Below are positions 1 to 7,608 of a stretch of 64,000 nt of DNA, in pieces. This DNA comes from JBBRVW01 sp038246545. Lineage in GTDB: Bacteria; Actinomycetota; Actinomycetes; JACCUZ01. Position 1 is the first letter of the stretch. Each line of letters opens with the position of its first letter. The position numbers and the translations under genes were made by a program. The notes beneath the pieces were generated by a model, which worked only from the letters and a program-made list of their open reading frames with translations, was not told the DNA's origin and did no database searches. The stretch covers positions 1-64,000 of the forward strand of contig JBBRVW010000018.1 of the NCBI GenBank assembly GCA_038246545.1, given 5' to 3'.

Positions 1-172
1 ACCCACCCGAACCGACCGTCCTGGAACCCAAGACCACCTCCTCGACCAAGACCCCAAGGAAGGAGATCGCCGCTACGGCATAGTTGCTCTCACTCGCAGA
101 GCACCACGCGACGAGTTACACCACTCCCGGGGACGCGACCATCATCGGACGCTGCCCCCCATCAGCGGGAGG
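1..172. other. left-edge spacer, nothing recognised
   Basis: No coding region, RNA or repeat can be supported here. It lies just past the abrupt stop of the truncated VOC gene on the minus strand. None of the three minus-strand frames continues a VOC fold, so the missing C-terminal half is not simply frameshifted into this stretch. Confidence 0.4.
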
Positions 173-370
173 CTAGACGGGCGGCTGGTAGCCCGTCGCC
201 TCCTGGAACACGATGTAGATGGATCCCTCGGGCGCGGCGAGGATCGACGTTCCCGGTTCCTCGCGACCGATGGGCCAACCGAGCAACTCGGAGTAGAACG
301 ACGCCAAGGCGCTCGGATCCGGCGCTTCGATAGCGGTGCCCCACCACATGCCCTTCATCCGAGATTGCAT
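173..370 (-). pseudogene. VOC/glyoxalase-like protein, C-terminally truncated
   Basis: Encodes about 65 residues starting MQSRMKGMWWG, followed by EAPDPSALASFYSELLGWPI, the first beta-alpha-beta unit of a vicinal oxygen chelate domain. It ends abruptly after ATGYQPPV, where family members usually run on into a second half (HLDxxVDD motif and C-terminal metal ligand). A full VOC protein is about 115-130 residues, so roughly half is missing. The start at 370 is chosen because the conserved domain begins within a few residues; longer upstream reading adds non-homologous sequence. Most likely a remnant cut by recombination at the left end of the accessory array. A short functional protein is unlikely. 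Confidence 0.6.
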
Positions 371-480
371 GCTGCACCTCTCATCATCGCCTGAGCCAAG
401 GGTGGTCACACTACGCGGCCAGCACGCCCGAACAGCGGTGCCGCCGCGCGGAGGTTGCATGGTTCGGTCGGCCGCGCAAA

Positions 481-534
481 AGTGCCGCTCCAGGGCGGTC
501 ACCGCCGACAGGCGAACCGATCGGTAGCCAGCTC
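481..534 (+). repeat. spacer repeat unit 1 (paired motifs)
   Basis: AGTGCCGCTC at 481-490 and CGGTAGCCAGCTC at 522-534 lie about 40 bases apart between two VOC genes. The same pair in the same spacing recurs at 1149-1203, and looser versions at 3312-3368, 2262-2324 and 4389-4405. Confidence 0.5.
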
Positions 535-632
535 CGAACACCCGCTCGGCGGCTGACACCTCCGAGTTGATCCGGCATTGCCGAGCAATGTCCCCTCGAC
601 CGTCACAGCAGAGGTGCGTCAGACTCTGGGGC

Positions 633-1022
633 ATGCCATTGAGCCCGGTAATCCCGACCCTGCGATATCGCGACGCCAGCTCCGCCATCAGCTTCCTCGT
701 CGACGGTCTCGCGTTTCGCCTCATCGCCCGCTATCCCGAGGATGGCGAGAGGATCGACCACGCTGAGCTAGTTCGCGGTGACGGGATGGTGATGCTCGGC
801 TCGGCGGGTGTGGGTGAACTAGACGTGCCGATCGGCGGTGCATCGGTCTACCTCATCGTCGACTCAGATGAGGAGGTTGATCGCCTGCACCGGCAGGCCG
901 TGGATGCGGGAGCGACGACGGTCATCGAGCCAAGCAATGAGGACTACGGTGGCCGCGGTGCCTCCGTTCGAGATGCAGACGGCAACACGTGGAGCATCGG
1001 CTCCTATCGGCCCAGCACGTGA
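633..1022 (+). CDS. VOC family protein (glyoxalase/bleomycin-resistance superfamily)
   Basis: A 129-residue protein, the normal size for a single-chain VOC protein that dimerises to form its metal site. The start MPLSPVIPTLRYRDA fits the family's first strand; the C-terminal half carries VYLIVDSDEEVDRLHRQAV and ends GGRGASVRDADGNTWSIGSY, where the late-strand DADGN-W and terminal metal-ligand region are expected. The ATG at 633 is chosen because residues upstream are not VOC-like. The ribosome site is weak. It sits alone between two copies of the spacer motif. Substrate cannot be told from sequence; homologues include small-molecule resistance and isomerase-type enzymes. Confidence 0.85.
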   Translation: MPLSPVIPTLRYRDASSAISFLVDGLAFRLIARYPEDGERIDHAELVRGDGMVMLGSAGVGELDVPIGGASVYLIVDSDEEVDRLHRQAVDAGATTVIEPSNEDYGGRGASVRDADGNTWSIGSYRPST

Positions 1023-1357
1023 CCTGGTGGACAAAGGCTGATTTGAGCGGCACTCCTCGGTACGTGCCGTCACCGGCTGCGAATGCCGGTTGAGCGGTGC
1101 TGGGACTACGACCGGCCCGCACTGTTGTCCGTCGGAGAACCGCGCATTAGTGCCGCTCTAGCTCGGTCGCAGGGGCCGGCTTTCTCCGTTCGGTAGCCAG
1201 TTCGGCGTCGACGCACAAGTCCTCAACGACCGTCGACGGCTGGGTGCGAGGATCGCCCTTGGGGCCGGAGGTTGCCTTTCGGCCGTGCCGTCCGCTCGAC
1301 AAGCGCGCCGCGGCTGGGCTATGCCGGAGGGGAGACCGGCCATCCTGGGAGGTCCTC
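1023..1357. other. non-coding spacer with repeat motifs
   Basis: A 335-base stretch with no credible gene. It contains GAGCGGCACT at 1045-1054, an exact inverted copy of AGTGCCGCTC at 1149-1158, and CGGTAGCCAGTTC at 1191-1203. CGGAGAA at 1133-1139 can pair with TTCTCCG at 1182-1188, which would fold the inner part into a hairpin. The region immediately before 1358 supplies the GGGAGG ribosome site of the next gene. Confidence 0.5.
1149..1203 (+). repeat. spacer repeat unit 2 (paired motifs)
   Basis: AGTGCCGCTC at 1149-1158 and CGGTAGCCAGTTC at 1191-1203, with the same order and about the same 40-base spacing as the unit at 481-534. Confidence 0.5.
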
Positions 1358-2215
1358 GTGGCGGATGGATCGGTGCCCTACGCGGCTGGCTGGGTCGCGT
1401 TCCGTGACTTCGGCGGGCCAGGACCAGCGGTGATTCTGGTGCACGGACTGGGCGGCAACCTCGCGCACTGGGGACGCGTCGCGCCGTTCCTCCAGGAGCG
1501 TTACCGCCTGGTTTCGATCGATCTACCGTCCCACGGAGCGTCGAGCGCGCCGGCCGCTTACTCCTTCGATCATGATGTCGGCGCGCTGGACGCAGTTCGT
1601 CAGCACCTGGGCCTGGACCAGCCCGCTGTGGTCGGGCACTCGTACGGCGGCATGCTCGCGGTCGCGCTGGGGGCCAGCCGCCCGAGCAACTACCGTTCCG
1701 TCGTCAATGTCGACGGCATCGGATTCGTCGTGGACGGCGAGAGTGGTCCGGAGTCGTCACCGGACGAGGACCCGGACGAGGACTTGGTGAACGCTGGCGA
1801 CGCCGAATGGCTCGAGGCTGAGATCACCCGGGACGTCGACGAAGCCGCCTCGCTCGGGTTGCATATCGACCGCGACGACGAGATCATCCGGCGCGTCTTC
1901 CAGATGGGTGAGGACGGTCGTTGGCGTCGGTCGCCAACCATTCCTCGGTTCGTCGAGATCGACGATGCGCTCAGGACACTGCGCCTCCTACCCGTCTACA
2001 CCGTCAGCTCTTGCCGAACGGTCACGGTGTTCGCCGGTCGCCGCGACGCTCCGACCGAGGAGGTGGCGGACACTTCCCGGCGTCACGCGGACCGGGTCTG
2101 GGCGGCGCTGGTCGACGCCGGCGCCGCGCTGGACAGCGTCCCAACGGGCCACTACCCCCACGTCGAAGCGCCCGAAGTGACGGCCGAACGGTTTAGTAGC
2201 TGGGTCGGAACCTGA
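1358..2215 (+). CDS. alpha/beta hydrolase
   Basis: A 285-residue single-domain alpha/beta hydrolase. VILVHGLGGN early in the protein is the oxyanion-hole loop, VVGHSYGGM is the nucleophile elbow (Ser of GHSYGG), and TGHYPHVEAPE near the C-terminus carries the catalytic His. The acidic insert SSPDEDPDEDLVN lies in the lid region. GTG at 1358 is preferred over longer reading because GGGAGG stands six bases before it and the fold begins just after. No signal peptide, so cytoplasmic. The gene stands alone in the accessory array; the substrate (ester, epoxide or lactone) is not predictable. Confidence 0.85.
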   Translation: MADGSVPYAAGWVAFRDFGGPGPAVILVHGLGGNLAHWGRVAPFLQERYRLVSIDLPSHGASSAPAAYSFDHDVGALDAVRQHLGLDQPAVVGHSYGGMLAVALGASRPSNYRSVVNVDGIGFVVDGESGPESSPDEDPDEDLVNAGDAEWLEAEITRDVDEAASLGLHIDRDDEIIRRVFQMGEDGRWRRSPTIPRFVEIDDALRTLRLLPVYTVSSCRTVTVFAGRRDAPTEEVADTSRRHADRVWAALVDAGAALDSVPTGHYPHVEAPEVTAERFSSWVGT

Positions 2216-2261
2216 CGCCTGCTCGACGGCAGCCGGCCGTCCTGACGCACCATTCTGCAGA

Positions 2262-2324
2262 GGCACTTGGTATCGGCGGCTGCGACCCGGCCGCTCTTGC
2301 GCAAGTGATCGGTAGTGCCAGCTC
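2262..2324 (+). repeat. spacer repeat unit 3
   Basis: GGCACT at 2262-2267 is the inverted complement of AGTGCC at 2314-2319. The right motif ATCGGTAGTGCCAGCTC (2308-2324) matches the right motifs of the other units. The pair can close a stem with about 45 bases of loop. Confidence 0.45.
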
Positions 2325-2452
2325 GGTACCGCTCGATGACATGCCGCCGGACGAGCCGAGCCGGCATTAGGTGCGCGTCTCGATGCACCAGACTGACTCC
2401 GTGGGCGGGCTCGTTGATCTTGATGTGGTGGCGCAGCGGAGGGGGCAAAGAG

Positions 2453-3313
2453 ATGAAGGCGGCAGATGCTCTTAGAGCCGTAGGTGCCGGCACGTCGGCT
2501 GCCTTGTCGGCGGGCTTGAAAGTCGACGACACGGCCGTTCTCCAAAACTCAAACAAGCTTGCTGTGCGCCTGCTGCCTTGCGATGTCCTCGCCCGCGTGG
2601 CAAGCGTCGGGCATCACGTCTTTGAGTTCGAAATCGAGCTCGCTCGAGGGCTCGCCGCAACCGGTGGCCCCGCGGCTGCGCTCGCCCCCGGGGTCGAACC
2701 TCGCGTCTACGAAAATGACGCCTTCGCGGTCACGTTTTGGACCTACTACCCAACGGTGGCAGCTCCGGTCTCGCCGAGTGACTACGCGGATGCGTTAGGA
2801 CGGCTCCACGCTGGCATGCGCACCCTTGATGTCGTGAGCCCTCACTTCACCGACCGTATCGCGGAGGCTGAGGTACTCCTTGTCAGCCGCGACCGCACAC
2901 CGACGCTCACCGACGCGGACCGAGAGCTCCTGGTGAACACCCTGCGGTCCCTGCGCCAAGCGATCGCTGATCGCCATGCGGTTGAACAGCTCCTCCATGG
3001 CGAGCCGCACCCAGGCAACGTGCTCAGTACGCGCGACGGCCTACTTTTCATCGATCTCGAGACGTGTTGTCGAGGTCCCGTCGAGTTCGATCTTGCCCAT
3101 ACACCCGAGGCGGTCGGCGCGAGCCTTCCGAGCGTCCATCAGGACCTCCTCGATGACTGCCGAGGGCTCGTTCTCGCAATGATCGCCGCGTGGCGCTGGA
3201 ACGCCGATGACACATTCCCGAACAAAGAGTGGGCAGCGCGGGCATTCCTCGAAGCGGTGCGCGGGGGCCCACCTTGGGTAACGCTCGACGAGGTCGCCAT
3301 CGCCGCACCCTAG
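2453..3313 (+). CDS. APH-family phosphotransferase
   Basis: A 286-residue aminoglycoside/choline-kinase-like protein. HGEPHPGNVLS is the catalytic loop and LLFIDLETCCRGP the metal-binding DFG-like segment. The usual HGD aspartate is Glu here (HGE), a variant shared by a subgroup of actinobacterial homologues. The N-lobe is short. ATG at 2453 follows a strong GGAGGGGG ribosome site; upstream in-frame sequence is not conserved in character. It is a lone gene in the accessory array. Family members phosphorylate small hydroxylated compounds, including aminoglycosides and macrolides, but drug resistance cannot be concluded from this sequence. Confidence 0.8.
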   Translation: MKAADALRAVGAGTSAALSAGLKVDDTAVLQNSNKLAVRLLPCDVLARVASVGHHVFEFEIELARGLAATGGPAAALAPGVEPRVYENDAFAVTFWTYYPTVAAPVSPSDYADALGRLHAGMRTLDVVSPHFTDRIAEAEVLLVSRDRTPTLTDADRELLVNTLRSLRQAIADRHAVEQLLHGEPHPGNVLSTRDGLLFIDLETCCRGPVEFDLAHTPEAVGASLPSVHQDLLDDCRGLVLAMIAAWRWNADDTFPNKEWAARAFLEAVRGGPPWVTLDEVAIAAP

Positions 3314-3368
3314 GTGCCGTTCCCGTGCGGTCGGCCGTCGAAGGCTCGACCGTCGAGTAGTGCCAGCT
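3312..3368 (+). repeat. spacer repeat unit 4
   Basis: AGGTGCCGTT at 3312-3321, overlapping the stop of the preceding gene, and GTAGTGCCAGCT at 3357-3368. Same order and similar spacing as units 1 and 2. Confidence 0.45.
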
Positions 3369-3488
3369 ATGCCCAGTCAACGCGGCAGATGAGGTCGCCT
3401 GAGGAACCACGCGTCCAAGGACTTCCGGACGCGTCTTGTCCGCAAATGGATCTACGGTGTCGAGCACGATCGAGACTGAGGGAGGGCC

Positions 3489-4379
3489 ATGGGCGAGCAG
3501 GTGATCGAGTCGCTCGGTCCTGACACCTGGGAGGTGACCGCGGCGGGCGGCGATCGGGTAGCGGGTCGACGACGCGCGCCACGAACTGTCGGGTTGATCG
3601 GGCGAGTGCTCGCACTGGTGTTTGCGATGGCCCTGTTGACGGGCTGCGCTGGCCGCAGCGGGGACGAGGGCACGGCAACGGGCAACTCCTCGCCTGGGCC
3701 GTTATCGACCCAGAGCCCCAGCGTGTCAGCCCGTGAGGTGGACCCGAACGGCTTCCCCGTCCCCGACCGCGCGGACTGCGCCGTCGACGCCGGCGGCACC
3801 TTCGTGAGGGCCACCACCAGCGAGGGCAACGGCGTCGGCTTCCTCTTGATCGGCACCGGCATGGGTGGTGTCGTGCTCGGTCCGCAGGACAACGGCGACA
3901 TCTGCCAGTGGCTGTCGTACGCCAAGGAGCTCGCGACCCGATACAGGGTCGCACTGTTCGACTGGAAGGAGCCCCGCGCCGAAGTGCCGGTCCTCGCGGT
4001 GGCCGCTCTGCGTGACGCGGGAGCACGGAAGGTGGTGCTGGGCGGGGCATCGTATGGCGGTGCTCTCGCGATGTCCGAGGCGCACCGGGTACGCCCAAAG
4101 TTATCTGGCGTCCTGTCGTTCGGCGGCGAGCTCACGTTGCCTGGTTTCGACGGCCGTGCCGGCATCCGGAAGTGGCATGGCCCGCTGCTAGCCGTTGGCG
4201 CTGAGCACGATCCCTTCTTCGACAGCCAGGATGCGCGGCACCTGCGCCTCTTGCACCCCGGACTGGAGACAGTCGTCATGCTGCCGGGCCAGGCGCATGG
4301 GGTGGACCTGCTCGACGATCCCCGTCAGGCCCGTGTCCGCACCGCGGTCAACCGCTTCCTCGCGCACGTCCTCGACTGA
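3489..4379 (+). CDS. alpha/beta hydrolase lipoprotein (dienelactone-hydrolase-like)
   Basis: A 296-residue protein. A long basic N-region (about 35 residues, RVAGRRRAPR) is followed by a hydrophobic stretch ending in the lipobox LLTGC near residue 55, so export and lipid anchoring are expected. A Ser/Thr/Gly-rich linker leads to an alpha/beta hydrolase core with GGASYGGALAMS as nucleophile elbow, VGAEHDPFF as the acid loop and PGQAHGVDLL as the His loop. A strong GAGGGAGGG ribosome site precedes ATG at 3489. The N-region before the lipobox is unusually long. It is single in the array; the substrate is unknown. Confidence 0.75.
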   Translation: MGEQVIESLGPDTWEVTAAGGDRVAGRRRAPRTVGLIGRVLALVFAMALLTGCAGRSGDEGTATGNSSPGPLSTQSPSVSAREVDPNGFPVPDRADCAVDAGGTFVRATTSEGNGVGFLLIGTGMGGVVLGPQDNGDICQWLSYAKELATRYRVALFDWKEPRAEVPVLAVAALRDAGARKVVLGGASYGGALAMSEAHRVRPKLSGVLSFGGELTLPGFDGRAGIRKWHGPLLAVGAEHDPFFDSQDARHLRLLHPGLETVVMLPGQAHGVDLLDDPRQARVRTAVNRFLAHVLD

Positions 4380-4388
4380 CCTTCGACT

Positions 4389-4405
4389 GATCGGTAGCCG
4401 GTTCC
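4389..4405 (+). repeat. spacer repeat unit 5 (right motif only)
   Basis: GATCGGTAGCCGGTTCC resembles the right motif of units 1-3. No clear left motif is seen about 40 bases upstream, where the preceding gene still codes. Confidence 0.35.
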
Positions 4406-4519
4406 ACTCAGTTGTGTCGGCGCCAACGCAGATGCTCCCGACCGGACGAGCAGTCGCTGGAGATGGTCGCGGCTACATGCGGGCCGGGGCCGGTAGTCCT
4501 TGACCAGTCGCGCGCTACG

Positions 4520-5020
4520 TCAGGCCATGGTTGCCTCGCTGTGACGGAGAATCTCGTCGACGACGCAGGCTATCGGTCCCGTGGCATCGATAGCAACGCC
4601 GTTCCTCGGGATGTCTTCCTTCGTCCGATGCAGGCGCGCAACGTGTTCCCGTTCGACTTGTGTCCCGCCCCACTCATCCCCAGGTCGCTTCTCGAGGCGC
4701 CGATTCAACGTCTCGAGGTCGACCTCGAGGACGAAGACACCGTCGAACAGGTCCACAAACGTCGAGAAGTTCCTCGAGCCGCCGCAGAAGAACGTCAGCG
4801 CCTCATCGCGGTCGGTGACCAGGACCCTGACTCTGTCCACTGGCCAGATGTGGTGCTCGTGCGTGGCGCCAGCCGTTGGCCTACCGGTTTCCGGGTCGCC
4901 CTGGTAGGCCAAGTCCCTGTCGCCGTCAATGGCGTGGTAGCCGCGCCGCCGCAGCTCCCTGCAGACCGAGCTCTTACCGGTGCCGGAGACACCTTCGATC
5001 AGGTAGTTCCTCACTCCCAT
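4520..5020 (-). CDS. small P-loop nucleotide kinase-like ATPase
   Basis: A 166-residue P-loop protein. IEGVSGTGKSS at residues 8-18 is a Walker A motif of the nucleoside/shikimate-kinase type. DGDRDLAY follows at the position of the substrate-binding acidic pair, and an arginine-rich lid is suggested by LETLNRRLEKRP. The size matches adenylate-kinase-like small kinases, so the role is probably phosphorylation of a small molecule in the cytoplasm. It is the only intact minus-strand gene in the accessory array. The substrate is not identifiable. Confidence 0.75.
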   Translation of the reverse strand: MGVRNYLIEGVSGTGKSSVCRELRRRGYHAIDGDRDLAYQGDPETGRPTAGATHEHHIWPVDRVRVLVTDRDEALTFFCGGSRNFSTFVDLFDGVFVLEVDLETLNRRLEKRPGDEWGGTQVEREHVARLHRTKEDIPRNGVAIDATGPIACVVDEILRHSEATMA

Positions 5021-5226
5021 TGCTGGTGCGGTCCCTCCGAGGGTCTGTCACGTTCCCGCCGTCGCGATGATGGGGCAGAACCGGTCCGTGGCAGCGAGTA
5101 GTGCCTCGGAGCGCCGCGGGAGCACTGGTGTGTCATTCCCGGGATGATCGTGTCGGATTCGCCTGTCGCCGTTCGTGGGGTAGGTGAACGCGGACCACTG
5201 GGTCCGCCAGAGGAGAAGGAGCGGTC

Positions 5227-5583
5227 ATGACCGAATACCTCATGTACTTCAACCAGCAGTGGGTGGGCGACCACAGCGAGGAGTGGTTCCGCGGGCGGGG
5301 GCCGCTCGCAATGGCGGTCGTGGCCGAGATGAAGGCTGCCGGCGTGTACGTCTTCGCCGGGGGGCTGGAGGAGGACGGCCCGGTCTACAGCGCCGACACC
5401 ACCAGTGGCACCTTGGTGATCACCGACGGACCTTACGTCGAGACCAAGGAGTTTCTCGGCGGGTTCGCCGTGGTGGACGTGGCCGATGACGAGGCCGCCA
5501 CGATGTGGGCGGGCAAGGTTGCGGAGGCATGCGGCTGGCCCCATGAGGTTCGCCGGTTCGGGCCGCAGCCTCAGGCGGAGTGA
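5227..5583 (+). CDS. YCII-related (DGPF) family protein
   Basis: A 118-residue protein. The family signature DGPYVETKEFLGGF is at about residues 62-75, and the ferredoxin-like strands MTEYLMYFNQ and FAVVDVADDEAA flank it. Family members are small dimeric proteins often found beside ECF sigma factors, but none is adjacent here. A strong AGGAGAAGGAG ribosome site precedes ATG at 5227. It is the last gene of the accessory array before leuA, which converges on it with only about 40 bases between stops. Confidence 0.85.
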   Translation: MTEYLMYFNQQWVGDHSEEWFRGRGPLAMAVVAEMKAAGVYVFAGGLEEDGPVYSADTTSGTLVITDGPYVETKEFLGGFAVVDVADDEAATMWAGKVAEACGWPHEVRRFGPQPQAE

Positions 5584-5625
5584 CTCCGTCGTCGAGCTCG
5601 GTTCAGTCGTCAGGGCCACTCCTTG

Positions 5626-7350
5626 CTACGTCACAGCCGCCCGGTTGATGGCCGACACGACGGCCTTGAGGGACGCGGTAACGATGTTCGCGTCGATGCC
5701 CACGCCCCAGACGATCCGCTCGCCGATCGCGCACTCGACGTAGGCAGCAGCACGCGCGTCGCCACCGGAGGACAGCGCGTGCTCGGCGTAGTCGAGCACG
5801 CGCACCTCGTGGCCGACCGTCCCGAGCGCGTCGACGAAGGCCGCGATCGGGCCGTTGCCGATGCCGCGGAGCTGTGTCTTCACGCCGTCGAGGTAGACGT
5901 TCACGTCGAGCTCGTCGTCGGTGTCGGCCGCCGAGGAGGTGTGGTGGCTGTTCAGCGCCACCGGCTCACGACGGGAGAGGTACTCGACCTCGAACGCCTC
6001 CCACATCTGGGCCGGCGACACCTCGCCGCCCTCGGAATCGGTGCGCGCCTGGACCACCTGGCTGAACTCGATCTGCAGCCGCCGCGGCAGGTCGAGGTGG
6101 TGCTCGGTGCGCATGATGAAGGCCACGCCGCCCTTGCCGGACTGCGAGTTGACGCGGATCACGGCCTCGTAGGACCGCCCGACGTCCTTGGGGTCGATCG
6201 GCAGGTACGGCACGGCCCAGCGGAAGTCGTGGACGTCGGCGTCGGCCGCTGCCGCATCCCGCTCCATCCACTCCAGGCCCTTCTTGATGGCGTCCTGGTG
6301 CGAGCCCGAGAATGCCGTGTAGACCAGGTCGCCGCCGTACGGGTGCCGCTCGTGGACGGGCAGCTGGTTGCAGTACTCGACGGTGCGGCGGACCTCGTCG
6401 ATGTCGCTGAAGTCGATCTGCGGGTCGACGCCCTGCGAGAAGAGGTTCATGCCCAGCGTGACCAGGCAGACGTTGCCGGTGCGCTCGCCGTTGCCGAACA
6501 GGCAGCCCTCGATCCGGTCGGCACCGGCGAGGCGGCCCAGCTCCGCAGCGGCGACGGCAGTGCCGCGGTCGTTGTGCGGGTGCAGCGACAGGATCACCGA
6601 GTCGCGGTGCGCCAGGTTGCGGTGCATCCACTCGATGGAGTCGGCGTAGACGTTCGGTGTCGCCATCTCGACGGTCGCCGGCAGGTTGAGGATCGTCTTG
6701 CGGTCCGGCGTCGGCTGCCACACGTCGTTGACCGCGTTGCAGACCTCGACCGCGAACTCCAGCTCGGTGCCGGTGTAGGACTCGGGCGAATACTCGAAGA
6801 AGACGTCAGTCTCCGGCACGGTCTCGGTGAGCTTCTGGCAGAGCCTGGCGCCCTGCACCGCGATGTCGACGATGCCTTCCTTCGGCAGCCCGAACACCAC
6901 CCGTCGCTGCAGCGTCGAGGTGGAGTTGTACAGGTGCACGATCGCCTGCTTGGCGCCGCGGATCGACTCGAAGGTCCGCTCGATGAGCGCGTCCCGTGCC
7001 TGGGTGAGCACCTGGATCACGACGTCGTCGGGGATCAGGTCCTCCTCGACGAGCTGCCGGACGAAGTCGAAGTCGGTCTGGCTGGCCGACGGGAAGCCGA
7101 CCTCGATCTCCTTGTAGCCCATCCGCACCAGAAGCTCGAACATCCGCTTCTTGCGGCCCGGGCTCATCGGGTCGATCAGTGCCTGGTTGCCGTCCCGCAG
7201 GTCGACCGCGCACCAGCGTGGTGCCTCGGTGGCGACCTTCGACGGCCAGGTCCGGTCGGCGAGGTCGACCGGGGTGAAGGGGGCGTACCGGTGGATCGGC
7301 ATGCCGGACGGCTGCTGGGCGTTGCGGGCGTCGTACGGGGTTGCGGTCAT
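5626..7350 (-). CDS. leuA: 2-isopropylmalate synthase
   Basis: A 574-residue enzyme that condenses acetyl-CoA with 2-oxoisovalerate, the committed step of leucine synthesis. LRDGNQAL at residues 51-58 is the start of the HMGL-like TIM barrel, HPHNDRG around residue 257 supplies metal ligands, and the C-terminal part (from about residue 430) is the LeuA allosteric domain that binds leucine, with GIGNGPIAAFVDAL. Length matches the actinobacterial class. ATG at 7350 is chosen because the family N-terminus begins here. It stands as a single gene behind a Leu-codon leader peptide, so control by charged tRNA-Leu as well as by feedback is expected. Confidence 0.97.
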   Translation of the reverse strand: MTATPYDARNAQQPSGMPIHRYAPFTPVDLADRTWPSKVATEAPRWCAVDLRDGNQALIDPMSPGRKKRMFELLVRMGYKEIEVGFPSASQTDFDFVRQLVEEDLIPDDVVIQVLTQARDALIERTFESIRGAKQAIVHLYNSTSTLQRRVVFGLPKEGIVDIAVQGARLCQKLTETVPETDVFFEYSPESYTGTELEFAVEVCNAVNDVWQPTPDRKTILNLPATVEMATPNVYADSIEWMHRNLAHRDSVILSLHPHNDRGTAVAAAELGRLAGADRIEGCLFGNGERTGNVCLVTLGMNLFSQGVDPQIDFSDIDEVRRTVEYCNQLPVHERHPYGGDLVYTAFSGSHQDAIKKGLEWMERDAAAADADVHDFRWAVPYLPIDPKDVGRSYEAVIRVNSQSGKGGVAFIMRTEHHLDLPRRLQIEFSQVVQARTDSEGGEVSPAQMWEAFEVEYLSRREPVALNSHHTSSAADTDDELDVNVYLDGVKTQLRGIGNGPIAAFVDALGTVGHEVRVLDYAEHALSSGGDARAAAYVECAIGERIVWGVGIDANIVTASLKAVVSAINRAAVT

Positions 7351-7412
7351 CGGGTCACTCTCGGGTCTCGCAGGAGGCGTTCTCGGGACGAGGACCGGAA
7401 CAGCCGAACACT

Positions 7413-7455
7413 CCGCGGCGAGGGGACCGGCCTCTAGGAGAGTGCCTCGCCGCGG
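7413..7455 (-). promoter_or_regulatory. hairpin in the leuA leader
   Basis: Perfect 11-bp arms CCGCGGCGAGG (7413-7423) and CCTCGCCGCGG (7445-7455). The loop contains the leader peptide's stop codon and the upstream arm lies inside the leader peptide gene, after its Leu codons. A ribosome stalled on these codons or stopped at the end would change this fold. No U run follows, so control could be by transcription pausing, Rho or masking rather than a classical terminator. Confidence 0.55.
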
Positions 7456-7481
7456 CAGCCGAGAAGCAGGCCGTGCCGCAT
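7434..7481 (-). CDS. leuA leader peptide (15 residues)
   Basis: A tiny gene reading MRHGLLLGCRGEALS. It has three consecutive Leu codons, all different (CTG, CTT, CTC), plus a fourth Leu near the end. It stops 83 bases before the leuA start. The layout is that of amino-acid biosynthesis attenuation leaders: translation speed through the Leu codons reports tRNA-Leu charging. The ribosome site is weak, as is usual for such peptides. The same MR-x-GLLL start is found ahead of leuS in this window, which makes chance unlikely. Confidence 0.75.
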   Translation of the reverse strand: MRHGLLLGCRGEALS

Positions 7482-7608
7482 GCCCGACACAGTACGCCGG
7501 TGGGGACCACCGCGTCCCGGCCACGGCGGAAAGCGGTCCGCATCCTGGACTGCCGCACCGGTCGTTATCGGGTGGCGCCAGGGCCGCGTCGAGCAGCACC
7601 CTGAAGAC

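Noticed and set aside
481..5105. CRISPR array
   Set aside because: Motifs are too far apart, uneven and separated by whole genes; no cas genes.
1..5600. a complete integron
   Set aside because: No integron integrase and no clear attC boundary (GTTRRRY) at the motifs, so only a cassette-like array is claimed.
5623..7437. 604-residue plus-strand open frame opposite leuA
   Set aside because: Val/Asp/His/Arg-rich shadow of leuA in the mirror frame, with no fold or ribosome site; leuA itself is certain.
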